Shown here: in pieces, positions 24,167 to 34,300 of the stretch
How positions within the stretch are numbered: the stretch's first letter is position 1
How the letters are laid out: each line of letters starts with the position of its first letter
Assembly (NCBI GenBank): GCA_913020085.1
Contig: CAJVZW010000012.1
Coordinates: forward strand, 1 to 39,036
Reading direction: 5' to 3'
Length of the DNA stretch: 39,036 nucleotides
Origin: an uncultured Pseudomonadota bacterium
Lineage (GTDB): Bacteria; Pseudomonadota; Gammaproteobacteria; Comchoanobacterales; Comchoanobacteraceae
Notes under the pieces: model-generated
What the model was told of the DNA's origin: nothing
The model's database searches: none
The model's input: only the letters and a program-made list of their open reading frames with translations
Translations under genes and position numbers: made by a program

Positions 24167-25519
24167 ATGGAAAATTTGTCACACTACTTAAATATAGCGC
24201 TTTCGGCCGCATCAGCATCAGCTCTCTCGATGGTATATGTATCGGTGCTGGCTTCGATGAATCTGCCTTTTACTGTCTTGCTTATCGCATTTAATATCAG
24301 TTTCTATATATTGTATCGTGTCTCTTCTGGTTGCTGGAGTGATATATCTCAGTCGCTAAAAAATACAAATATAATGCAGACGCTTTCTATTTTTATTTTG
24401 TTTATTTTATCAGCTTTAGCAATTTATCCTGAATTTTATTATGCGCTGAATATTCCAGCGGGCTCTTCGTTAGTTATCTTTGGTAAGTTATTCAGCGGTA
24501 TCGCGTCACTTGGATTTGGGCTACTACTGTTGAGGAACGCGCTTGAATTGATCCAAAAGCTGAGTCAGGCATCGCGTGGGCACGAATTATTATGGGTCTG
24601 CATCTTCTATATTGGCACCGTCTGGTGTCTAGGAAGCTATCTAGGAGTCATGCCGGTTACAATTCCCTTAATATATAATATACAAATTGTAATTATCAGC
24701 TTAATCGCTTTATTTAAGGTTAATAAGAATTATCTCATATCTTACTGGAATGAGATGACGCAAGGGGTTATGAAGGGAAATCACTTTTTTGCTGTGCTGC
24801 GATTTATATCGCGAATCGTTGACCGCATGATTGCATTTGTGTTGACATCACTGCATTTTTTAGCAGAGAGCTTCTTGCCAGCTGCCGGCATTTTAAGAAG
24901 CCCACTATCACTGCCTTTTGCGATTAGCGCGCAGACGCAGGCTATATTCCTATTATTTACTCTGACTATTGCTGAGGCGATGCAGGATTTTGAGGCGGTT
25001 GTAGGGACAGACCTTGCTAACGAGATGCCTGTAGGGGGAAAGCAGTCTTTCAGTCGATTTGTGATCAGTTCATTATTTATTGTATCGATGATAGGGTTAA
25101 CCTACTTCAACTGGCTAACATGTCTAGCTACCTATCTATCGCTGAGACTCGTTGTGCCATATTTCATTGATTCTGAGATCGCCACTATTGATAGACAACG
25201 TTTCCGTGAATTATATCATACTATCACTTCATCGCTAACGCTTGATAGGATTGCTGTTGTTATAGTTACTGCTCTTGCAGGATACTGCGCTGCATACGAA
25301 ATAAAAATGTTACTGCCACTAAGTGTCCCCCTTTTATATGCATTTGCTGTCTCTGGGGCATATGTGGAATCTTCTGTCTACATAGACTCTATCGAGAGAG
25401 TAAATAACGCGCAAAAATCTGAGTCAATAAACGCAGATTCAGCAAAAGAGATTCACTATAAAAATCAAAATAATCATGCGGGTATAACATCTTTAGCCGC
25501 TTTTGTATGCGGTCAATAA
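24167..25519 (+). CDS. Unrecognised polytopic membrane protein (450 aa)
   Basis: I do not recognise a family. About nine hydrophobic segments are visible: two by residue 50, three more by about 160, a break with charged residues around 185-220, further segments to about 325, then a final pair near 365-410. The tail is hydrophilic and rich in Asn, Lys and Ser. Length and layout recall the protein at 373-1707, but I could not find convincing shared motifs. The ATG lacks a clear Shine-Dalgarno and lies just after two hairpins. It stands between the AGCS symporter and the large-protein region, all on the plus strand. Confidence 0.72.
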   Translation: MENLSHYLNIALSAASASALSMVYVSVLASMNLPFTVLLIAFNISFYILYRVSSGCWSDISQSLKNTNIMQTLSIFILFILSALAIYPEFYYALNIPAGSSLVIFGKLFSGIASLGFGLLLLRNALELIQKLSQASRGHELLWVCIFYIGTVWCLGSYLGVMPVTIPLIYNIQIVIISLIALFKVNKNYLISYWNEMTQGVMKGNHFFAVLRFISRIVDRMIAFVLTSLHFLAESFLPAAGILRSPLSLPFAISAQTQAIFLLFTLTIAEAMQDFEAVVGTDLANEMPVGGKQSFSRFVISSLFIVSMIGLTYFNWLTCLATYLSLRLVVPYFIDSEIATIDRQRFRELYHTITSSLTLDRIAVVIVTALAGYCAAYEIKMLLPLSVPLLYAFAVSGAYVESSVYIDSIERVNNAQKSESINADSAKEIHYKNQNNHAGITSLAAFVCGQ

Positions 25520-25638
25520 TAATGTAATTAATACAAATTTACACATAATTTATTAATATCTGTAGGTAATATGCTCAGGAGGGTGTTGGCTACTATAGCA
25601 CGAAGTGGTTGTTTTGTGTTTATATTGAGGTGACCCTA

Positions 25639-28600
25639 ATGGTATTTATTATGCGTAAAAATGGGAAACCTAGAGATAATGCCAACCTAGCTGATGTTGT
25701 AGTGATCGGAGGTGGCATACAAGGCTCTGAGATTGTTAGAAAGCTTCTTTCTACACCAGACACCCAGAATGTTAAACTAATCGACCAATCAAGTAAATTG
25801 TTTAACGGTGCTAGCAAAGCCATGGCAAGAAGAATCTCTGATGGCGGTCATTATCCTGACTGTGCAACAAGAGATTATTTTAAGTTAGGGCTCAAAGAAT
25901 TTAAACGAGTATGGAAAGATGATAGTGTCGTTTTTGGTGGTTATAACTTTGATGACACCAAATCTTTACTATCAGGAAAAAAAGTTAAGACAGATGATGA
26001 CGAATGTTACTATGTTGTCCTAAAAGAAGACATTTCTTTATACTCCCCGGAAGATCTTGTTGCAGTTTATTCTACATCACTATCAAGTTGGGCATCTGAG
26101 AAGCTTAAAAAAATGCCTGAATGCGTTAAGATAGTTGATACATCAAATTCAGATGAAAACGATCATAATAAATATCATACCCGTAATGAAGGTCCTGTTT
26201 CATTATATTTCAGTTTGGATGAGGGTATGCTAGGACTTGAAGACGAAGCAAACCAACTCTTTGATTCTGACAATAAAGTTCACATGAAAATTAAGATTGA
26301 TAGTGAAGCCAGTACATTAGAAGAATTCAAGGATTCACTAATAAAGGAGTTAATTGATACGAAATGGAACGCTGCCAGGGAGGTTTCCACTATAGAATTA
26401 CCACTACATCGAGATTGTTCAGAACTTGAGAATGATGCAAATAAATTGTTACGAGAGTACAAAAATCAACGTGTTTTAACTGATTCAGAGGTTGATGACT
26501 TACTAGAGAGCTCTCCTAATCTCTTTAACAAAGAGGATGTTTACAAGGTTCTGCGATCTCCTGAGGATGGTGTACTTAAACTTGATAAGCTGATAGAAAA
26601 ATACAATGATCATTTTTCAAATATGGAGAAGCAAGGAAAGCTAAACATAAGCCTGCAGCACTGGGTTCATAGTATAAAGCCCGTTACGGCTTTTATAATC
26701 GGCCAACCTGATAGCTCGGTTGACCGCCGTGTACATGCTAATGCTACTCTTAAGGCCATTGTTAAATCAGCCTTTAGAGACTTTGTTTATTCACTTAAAT
26801 CGAACGATCAAGACAGTTCCTCATATCAAACAAAGAAAGATATCACTGGTTTTCTTGATAAAATTTCTGGTAACGGCTTCGAGGAATTAATTGCGGACAC
26901 TGCTGAACAATTAATGGAGACTGTACCTTCAACAGACGTAGATCATGAACCTAATAATAGTGACTTGCTCTGTGAAGGTTTTAAGCTTATTTTTGGCTTA
27001 AAGTATGATTCTAAAACAAAGACTACTGAACCAACTATTAATGCCTGTAAACAAGTTATTATATCAGCTTATGAAGGCATTGATCGCATTGCGCACAATT
27101 CTGATCTCTCAAGTAAGTGGATACCTTCAGATAATAGTACTTCTTCTGACAAGCGAGCACTTAATAGTTCTGACTATTCAGACATTACAGACACAGACAC
27201 TATAGAAGGATCTTATGATACAGATCGCGACTCCTGTGATGAGCAACCATCATCTGGCAATAATTCTTTTAGTACACCTAAAAATTCTAAGAAAAACAGC
27301 TCATATCAAGAAAATCGTACACCAGAATCAACAACAACAGATAAAGAGATTTATTCACCTCCACAACGCAATTTCCCCCCCATGGAAGGTGTAAGAAATA
27401 CAATTTCTGACTCAGAGTACTCAAATAATGACTCCAGCTCCACTGATCCTCAGAGTCCGAGTTCACACGATGAGGTTAGTTCAGAGATAAGCAGCAGCAC
27501 ACAAGATAACTCACTAGAACCACAAACAAAAGATCTAATTTGGAGCTTGCACACAAAAAATGATCGTAGAAAGTTTGCAGTTCTTCTTCAAACAGGTCGT
27601 AGACAGTCAGTTACTTTCGTCCAGGGTCCTCATAGCTCATGTCTCAAAAAGTTTTGTACTGCAGAATTTGTAACAAATGCAAATCTTGGTGATTCACCAT
27701 GGGATCAAAGCATAAAGTTGATGATGGATAGTATCAATATTGAGAACTCATACAAGCTAAGTAATATGAATTTCATAAGAACTTGGTCTGCTATATACTC
27801 TGATATTATCTTGTTCCGTAGAACACCTGTGATCCCTGATATTACTAAAAGAGGCAAGGATGATAACTCATCACCATCACTTCAAATGTCCGGTTCGCTT
27901 AAGCTCCAAAGAGACCACATTGATAAAAATTTCTCTGGATTAAATAAACACATTGATATGAGATTAATCCAAATGTACTGGGCAATGATCATATCTGACT
28001 TCTTTTCATTGATATATGAGATCGATCAGAATATAGAAATTGATGCTTCTGAGAGGTTCTCTCATATTCCTGATAAATTTAAAACAGAAGCTTCACGTGG
28101 TGTTCATAGCATAGACTACCCATATCTTTGTAAATTTACACATAAGCCAACAAAAGAATGGATACTTCGTTATGCAGATTACATACACCTGATAATGTCT
28201 GATATAACAGATGAAACACTCATGTCGTTTTCAAAAAATGTTGTGGATTCACTATTCGATGTGGTATTCATTGAGGTTAAAGACAACACCATGTCAGATG
28301 ACGAGCTAAGTAAAGCAGATGACGAGCTAAGTAAAGCAGATGACGAGTTAAGAGATGCTAGTTACGAGTTAAGAGCTGCTACGATAACTGATTTCATTAA
28401 TGATGAGAGAATACCAGAGGATATGAAACACACGATTAAGTATTTTTCTGGGATAAATGGAACTATCAAGCACAACGAGAAACATAACCTATATATTAAA
28501 AAAGTCTTCGATACAGTTTTTGGACTGCGTATATCTCAGGCTGCATCAACGTTTATTCCAGATATATCCCATTCTGTATTTCAGTCAGATAAGCCAGGAC

Positions 28601-29379
28601 ACAATGAGGACTCTATTAGGTTATTTGATATTCTCTTTTATGAGCTTAATAAAATTCATGCGTTAAGAGACGCTAGCCACTTAAATCGCATAAATAATTT
28701 TGGTTTTGATAAAGTGCTTTATGGTGCTGTGATACGTCCTATATCTAATGGAGAAAGTGGCTCAGCTGCTGAGTGGATATCAAGTAAAGATTCATCAGCA
28801 CATAAATGCAACCTTGAAGAGCCTGGTGAGCCCAGCCTTGGAGCGATAACTGTTCCTTGTTATAAGTTCTGGCATGCCTCTATTAATGCAGATAAAGCGC
28901 TTGCAGCTTCTGAAAAGCATAAGGAGTATCAGTCTGTATTGACAAAGATGCTACCAGGCTTTGTAGATAATATTGTAAATACCCATTTTTTAGTACCTCC
29001 AACGAGCCTACTTGTGAGGATTATGCAAAACAGAATCTTTTCCTACTTTTATGGTAGATCAGATGGGTTTATAACTGGTAAGCCTCTTATTGATATTATT
29101 TCTCATCAAATTGACAATTTTATAAATGTGTTTTTAAATTACTCTAATGTGCTTATTGATTTCCGTGATTTTTGTGAGTCTCGGTCAAAGGCGCGTTCAA
29201 ATTACTCAAATGTGCTTGATGAGTTCCGTCTTGTTGATAAGGCTCGGTCATCTAGTAGTTTTGATAAGGGTGATACATCAAATAGCCCTCATAGCAATAT
29301 TGCAATATCTCAGTCACCAAGTCGTACATACAAGCGTGCTGATAGTGCAGATAATGTCAATAACCGCTATAATCACTAA
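25639..29379 (+). CDS. Large protein with N-terminal FAD/NAD-binding fold and Ser/Asp-rich middle (1246 aa)
   Basis: Function unknown. The N-terminus reads ADVVVIGGGIQGSEIVRKLL (GGGIQG at 24-29) followed by an acidic end of strand two (Asp49), a classical Rossmann dinucleotide-binding motif of the DAO oxidoreductase type; NGASKAMARRISDGGHYPD follows. Beyond about residue 110 I find no known enzyme domain. Residues about 500-635 are low-complexity Ser/Asp/Thr/Asn. The second half is helical and includes a 7-residue repeat (887-914) and a 21-residue duplication (1167-1208). I chose the ATG at 25639, with GAGGTG seven bases before it, over the upstream in-frame TTG at 25609. The histidine kinase gene starts 2 bp after its stop. 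Size, composition and lack of relatives suggest a host-directed protein, but no secretion signal is demonstrable. Confidence 0.8.
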   Translation: MVFIMRKNGKPRDNANLADVVVIGGGIQGSEIVRKLLSTPDTQNVKLIDQSSKLFNGASKAMARRISDGGHYPDCATRDYFKLGLKEFKRVWKDDSVVFGGYNFDDTKSLLSGKKVKTDDDECYYVVLKEDISLYSPEDLVAVYSTSLSSWASEKLKKMPECVKIVDTSNSDENDHNKYHTRNEGPVSLYFSLDEGMLGLEDEANQLFDSDNKVHMKIKIDSEASTLEEFKDSLIKELIDTKWNAAREVSTIELPLHRDCSELENDANKLLREYKNQRVLTDSEVDDLLESSPNLFNKEDVYKVLRSPEDGVLKLDKLIEKYNDHFSNMEKQGKLNISLQHWVHSIKPVTAFIIGQPDSSVDRRVHANATLKAIVKSAFRDFVYSLKSNDQDSSSYQTKKDITGFLDKISGNGFEELIADTAEQLMETVPSTDVDHEPNNSDLLCEGFKLIFGLKYDSKTKTTEPTINACKQVIISAYEGIDRIAHNSDLSSKWIPSDNSTSSDKRALNSSDYSDITDTDTIEGSYDTDRDSCDEQPSSGNNSFSTPKNSKKNSSYQENRTPESTTTDKEIYSPPQRNFPPMEGVRNTISDSEYSNNDSSSTDPQSPSSHDEVSSEISSSTQDNSLEPQTKDLIWSLHTKNDRRKFAVLLQTGRRQSVTFVQGPHSSCLKKFCTAEFVTNANLGDSPWDQSIKLMMDSINIENSYKLSNMNFIRTWSAIYSDIILFRRTPVIPDITKRGKDDNSSPSLQMSGSLKLQRDHIDKNFSGLNKHIDMRLIQMYWAMIISDFFSLIYEIDQNIEIDASERFSHIPDKFKTEASRGVHSIDYPYLCKFTHKPTKEWILRYADYIHLIMSDITDETLMSFSKNVVDSLFDVVFIEVKDNTMSDDELSKADDELSKADDELRDASYELRAATITDFINDERIPEDMKHTIKYFSGINGTIKHNEKHNLYIKKVFDTVFGLRISQAASTFIPDISHSVFQSDKPGHNEDSIRLFDILFYELNKIHALRDASHLNRINNFGFDKVLYGAVIRPISNGESGSAAEWISSKDSSAHKCNLEEPGEPSLGAITVPCYKFWHASINADKALAASEKHKEYQSVLTKMLPGFVDNIVNTHFLVPPTSLLVRIMQNRIFSYFYGRSDGFITGKPLIDIISHQIDNFINVFLNYSNVLIDFRDFCESRSKARSNYSNVLDEFRLVDKARSSSSFDKGDTSNSPHSNIAISQSPSRTYKRADSADNVNNRYNH
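28297..28380 (+). repeat. Four 21 bp units encoding DDELSKA-type repeats
   Basis: Units at 28297-28317, 28318-28338, 28339-28359 and 28360-28380 encode DDELSKA, DDELSKA, DDELRDA and SYELRAA. The first two are identical in DNA; the others have diverged. The heptad period and charge pattern suggest a coiled coil. Confidence 0.9.
29137..29262 (+). repeat. 63 bp tandem duplication near the C-terminus of the large protein
   Basis: 29137-29199 and 29200-29262 both begin with codons for NYSNVL and share an FR and an RS further on. The first ten codons are well conserved and the rest has drifted, so it is an older duplication than the 21 bp units upstream. Confidence 0.75.
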
Positions 29380-29381
29380 TC

Positions 29382-30884
29382 ATGAGCGAGCTTTTTGTCA
29401 CTAAAATGAGTATCAACGATCAGCATAACGACATACAAGCTGAGTCTGTAATCCAGACTTTGCCAGTTCCTCTCGCATTAGTAGAGTATAATTTTAATAT
29501 TATACTATCTAATACAATGTTCGATTCTGTTTTTTCATCTGGCAGGAAAATTACCTCACTTTCAGAGACGAATATTGATCACCTAATTATCAGACGATTG
29601 ATGCAAGGCGTTAGCGTATCTGAGAATATTGAAGAGGGGGATGCAATATACGCTTTAAAAATACTTCCTCACTCGAGCCAGGGCTTATACCTACTTTGCG
29701 CACAGAATGTAACAAATGAAAATAGACTTGAGAAAGAAGTTCACTATTCAAAGGAGCTCTTACAGACTATTGTAAACAATCTTCCACAGTACATTTTCTG
29801 GAAGGACTCTAATTCAAAGTTTCTCGGTTGTAATCAGTCATTTGCACTCTCTGCTAAAAAGAATTCTCCTGCTGATATAGTTGGAAGTACTGATCGTGAA
29901 ATGCCATGGAGAAACAGTGCAGAAAAGTACATCAGAGATGATGTGAAAGTTATAAAGAATGGTAATCCGATTCTTGGTTTTGAAGAGTGGCATACAGCGA
30001 AAGATGGTGAGAAGAGAATCGTTAAAGTAGATAAAATACCATACAAACTTAACGATAGTGATACAGGTCTTATCGGTATATATATCGATAATACTGAGAA
30101 CTATCGTCTTAAAAAGAATTTTGAGAAAGCAAACAGTGAGCGTAACTTTTCTCAAAAGGTTTTATCTGATTTTATCCTTAATATGCAGCATGATATCAGA
30201 ACACCACTAGCCGGGATAATTGGATTAAGTGAGATCATTCTATCATTGAAGAGTAATGATATGTCAGATATTCATAGTGCAACGTCAGATATTGCTAAGT
30301 CAGCGCAAAAACTTCTCTCTTATTGCGAGTCAATGGTTGAATTTCATAAGCACAACCAAGATAATGACTCATTTCCTGAGATCACTGATATTGAGCATTT
30401 ACTAACAGATGTCATTGATATTGAGCGTCCTGCTGTTCTTGCAAAATCGCTTGAAATTTCCTACGAGATTAAACCTAAGAATACTCAGATTATTGTGGAT
30501 AAATCCAAACTTCACAGAGTGCTTGTTAATCTTGTTAGCAACGCGGTTAAGTTTACAGAAGATGGAAGTATAAATGTTACCGCTGAGGTGATACTCGATA
30601 AGGTTAAGATGCGTGATGCGCTATTGCGTATAAGTGTAAAGGATTCAGGTATTGGGATAAAAAAAGACAATCTTGCTTATATTTTTCAGGAATTTTCTAA
30701 AGTGACGCCTTCCTATAAAGGAGAGTCTACGCTTAACTCTGGACTCGGCCTTCGCCTTGTTAAATGCCTGGTCGATACAATGGGTGGTGATATTAGAGTT
30801 GATTCTACGCCGGGCCTTGGAAGCTGTTTTACTATCGACATTCCAACTAAACTTCCTTTGGGCTCCCTTTATGGCTGTGAGTAA
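29382..30884 (+). CDS. PAS-domain sensor histidine kinase without receiver domain
   Basis: A 500-residue kinase with no transmembrane segment, so probably cytoplasmic. A weak PAS-like region (about 22-110) is followed by a clear PAS domain (about 123-238; LPQYIFWKD, YIDNTEN), a short coiled coil, the HisKA box NMQHDIRTPLAGIIG with His270, and an HATPase_c domain. The latter has N-box LVNLVSNAVKFTEDG (Asn387), DSGIG (421-425) and GLGL (454-457). All catalytic residues are present. The chain ends soon after, so it is not a hybrid kinase, and no response regulator is seen in the window. It begins 2 bp after the large-protein stop, without a clear Shine-Dalgarno, suggesting coupled expression. 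What it senses is unknown. Confidence 0.9.
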   Translation: MSELFVTKMSINDQHNDIQAESVIQTLPVPLALVEYNFNIILSNTMFDSVFSSGRKITSLSETNIDHLIIRRLMQGVSVSENIEEGDAIYALKILPHSSQGLYLLCAQNVTNENRLEKEVHYSKELLQTIVNNLPQYIFWKDSNSKFLGCNQSFALSAKKNSPADIVGSTDREMPWRNSAEKYIRDDVKVIKNGNPILGFEEWHTAKDGEKRIVKVDKIPYKLNDSDTGLIGIYIDNTENYRLKKNFEKANSERNFSQKVLSDFILNMQHDIRTPLAGIIGLSEIILSLKSNDMSDIHSATSDIAKSAQKLLSYCESMVEFHKHNQDNDSFPEITDIEHLLTDVIDIERPAVLAKSLEISYEIKPKNTQIIVDKSKLHRVLVNLVSNAVKFTEDGSINVTAEVILDKVKMRDALLRISVKDSGIGIKKDNLAYIFQEFSKVTPSYKGESTLNSGLGLRLVKCLVDTMGGDIRVDSTPGLGSCFTIDIPTKLPLGSLYGCE

Positions 30885-31399
30885 ATCTTCTGTTTTGTCT
30901 TTTTTATAAACCGGTAGTTGACTCGACCATTACCTGGTCTTCCCAATCTCCATTTCCAACACCTGGGTATATATTCAAATACACTGCTCTTAGGCAAACA
31001 ATGGGTAGGGGAAGCCATGGTAGGCACTGGATATCAGAGGATGGTGGATTATACTTATCTTATCAATTCTTAATCAATGGTATTTGTAGACAGTCACCGC
31101 TAAGGCGCTTACTAGATGTTGTTGTAAGGGAATTATCATGCTTTAAGTTAGATGTAAGAATTAAGCAGCCAAATGATTTATTATTAGAAGAGCGAAAATT
31201 TATGGGCGTTATTGCCCATCAGGAGTGCATTGCAGGGGATACCTATCTCACATTAAGCGTAGGGCTCAATGTCTCTCAAAAAGATCTTCCACCGCAATTC
31301 ACATCTCTTAATCAATATACGAATGTTGAGCCTATTGTCATTGAACAATTAATTGATAAGTGCATCATAGAGATTTACAACTCTATGGGCGCCTTTTAA
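30871..31399 (+). pseudogene. birA: Biotin-protein ligase (BirA catalytic domain), frame-split and C-terminally short
   Basis: Translated upstream of the ATG at 31001, the frame reads YKPVVDST, LRQTMGRGSHGRHWISEDGG, IKQPNDLLLEERKFMGVIA and LSVGLNVS. These match the BirA core (VIDST, GRGRRGRKW, KWPNDLYL-KLAGIL, GINM). The ATG at 31001 splits the biotinyl-AMP loop, so it is not the real start. The only ATG at the expected place, 30871, overlaps the kinase end but lies in another frame and stops after 12 codons. One base fewer in the run of six T (30900-30905) would join the two frames. The protein also ends near BirA residue 263, without the C-terminal SH3-like domain or an HTH. It could be a decaying gene, a sequencing error, or a gene with an unusual start (CTG at 30890). 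The 3' end overlaps the convergent gene by 17 bp. Confidence 0.7.
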
Positions 31400-34300
31400 C
31401 AGGAAGATAATCGGGCCTTTTGCTTAATTTTTTAACATATTTTTTATGTGTTAAGAAAATGTCTCTTCGCTTCTCTTGTAGTGTTTTATCCGGTCCTATA
31501 TCTTTTTCACGTATGTTTTTAAGACTTGATAGTAGCTCATCTCGTGTTTTGTCTGATGATTTGGTATGGGAAAACCATTCTGCTATAATTTCGATCATTC
31601 GTCTGATCATTAGACCGATATATTCTAAATTAGTGGTTTTAGAATTCAGAATAATATTCATCTCACCAAGGAGTTCTGGAAATATAGTAGCAAGCTTTTT
31701 ACTTGAGTTAATACTGACTGCCCAGCTATCGAGCTTACTCATCAGCTTTTGCAGGTCATTAATATCCTCTTTGTTACTCTGATCAAGCGTCTGACAAAAT
31801 ACATTGACACGTTCTTTGAGTAAATCGATATACAAAAGCATCTCACACTTGTATGAAAGGTCTGAATAAGAATGCTCATCCAGTTTCTTTTTAACGTGTT
31901 CAATAGACAATTCAAGCTCATCGGTTGAATTGTTGTTTCCAAGTTCATTGTTTAAAGTATCGATGACCGCATTATATTGATTCATTACCAGATGGTTTGA
32001 GGGCATTCTGGACGCTGTGATTTTTTTAGCCAGACCATTATATTTTCTGTTAAGCTCAAACAGTTTACCTATCTCTACATTTGATTCTTTAACAACATTA
32101 TGGGTTATATCTTCAATATTATTGGGAGCTAATAACGATTCCTCTCTTGCTTTTTTAACGGCTCTTGCAATAACTTTTTGTTTTTCAGCTCCAATGATAG
32201 CCCCAGCAGCTGTATTTGCAGGATTTATACCAGCCAACTTACGATTTATTTCTCTTTCAATATACTGCATTTTACCCGCATACGCCTTTTCTTTATTTGC
32301 GGTATTCAGTTGAGATATTTCATTGATCATTGATTGACATATTTTAGATTTAATCTCATTGCCGCGTAATTTTGAGTCGATTAACTGATTGATTTTTAGT
32401 CTACTTTCTATAAGGTCCAGCTTCTTTAACTGAAAATCCTCTCTTGTTTGCAGTTCCCTTGTATATAAATCAATATCATAAAGCATGTCGATCTGGTATA
32501 GGTATGGCTGTAATAATTCGTATGATCTTAAAAAGGTTATCTTCTCCTCTTCACTAATAAAGTCATGTGTTTCTTCAAGCTGTGAATAGGCACGGTTGAT
32601 AAGTGCTACGTCAGAGGCAAGATCTTCTTCGTTATATTTCATAATCTCGTTCTTTAAATATTGCTCTCGTTTTTCGTGAATATTTATTTTTGACTGCAAG
32701 ATTAAAACGGTTCCTCTATCGATGCCCTTGGTATTTTCAATGCACTTATAAAGGATATCACTGACAGTGTTAAATAAATTTGTGACATCAGAGCGGGGCT
32801 TCAGCCCCAGTTCAATTTGAGTAATATCGCTCAGATGACTAAGCCCTTGTGTCATAGTATCAACCGCCTCATTAAACCTCTCTACAGAGATATTTTTCAC
32901 ATCGATCATACATAATATAATTTCATTCAAACCATTTTTTAATTTCAGTAATGAGGTTTTGTCAGACACTGCGGTCACTTTATTGTCAGTTATATTTTTA
33001 ATAGTGCTTAGAGCTAATTCCACATTTTCCCTATTACCAATCTGCTTTGATCCAAGATGAACTGGTAATGCAAATAAAAGATCAACTATTTTATCTGCTG
33101 GTAAAGACTCTACAATCGCCATTTGTGTTGCTAGATCCATACTCATGAGATCTGTTATCGTTATCTCGGAATGGTTCTCGACTTTGAGTACGGGCGGTTC
33201 AATGATTGCTTTTGGTGTAGTAGTATTTTCAATCATTGGAATAACACCACGCTGCACACTTTCAACAATACTCAATTGATGCTGCCATCGGCTAACAATA
33301 TCTTGCTGGACCTGTTCCTCCTGCGGCGCATCTAACAGATTTGACTGTATAAATGGTAGTCCATTTAAGGGGTGCAAAAGTTCTTTTGCTGCACTGACAA
33401 TATTAGACACACCTGGTGAGCTTTTTATCTCATTGAGATGGATTAATCCAGAGTTAATGCTACTAAATAGAGAGTAAATCACTTTTATTACAAAGTATGA
33501 TTTAACATCTATGGTTTGAGCACTTTCATAGTGCTTGTATTGTTCTACACTTTGAAGACCATCTCTAATTTGCTCAAATGCCAGTAACGCACGCTGATAA
33601 TTTGCACTAATTGGATCACTTTCATATAGTGTCTCATAAGTTTTCTTATGACCAATTATTTCAAGTGCAACGGGATCTATGACATTTTCTGTAACGAAAG
33701 GTTTAAATTTTTTCTCAATAAAGTCGTTCATTTTTCTAGACAAATTTAGGTTAGATAGACGCCTAAAAATAGTATGATCGCTATCGACTTTGAAATTTTC
33801 ATTACGGAAGTTATTTATATCGATGTATTTATACTCTGTGAGAAAATCTTGCTCTATTTCTAATTGCACTTTTTCTTCTAGAGTAGTCATTTTTTCTTCT
33901 ATTTCACCTTTTAGCATCATTGCATCATGGAATTGTTCATCTGTAAGCGGATCGTCTTTATAGTTCAGTAAACTCCTATAGTTATCAAATTTTAAATGAT
34001 CCATCGCTTGCAGAGGGGAAATTGCAGCAAATAATGAATCACTGGAATGGTCTTTTAATTTAACCATTTGATCCAGTGACATCATAGATTGACGAAGATT
34101 TTGTATGTCTGAAAAAAGTTGCGCACCTTGAACTTGAGTTTCATTGAGTGAGATACGTTTTATTGCTTTTTTATAGGTCAGTAATGTGCCCGATATCTCA
34201 AGAAGTGCTTTGTTGATTTTTTTCCGCATCCCTTTTGTTTCATTATCATTGTGTGGTTTTTCTGAAACCTGCTCTTCTAGAGTATCAAATAGATAAGATG

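Noticed and set aside
30900-30905. Programmed transcriptional slippage at the run of six T as the way biotin ligase is expressed
   Set aside because: Known slippage sites usually have nine or more A or T; six is short. Kept only as one option beside decay or sequencing error.
31001-31399. ATG at 31001 as the start of a complete 132-residue biotin ligase
   Set aside because: The frame continues upstream with clear BirA homology (VDST and the residues before GRG), so this ATG falls inside a conserved motif and would yield an inactive fragment.
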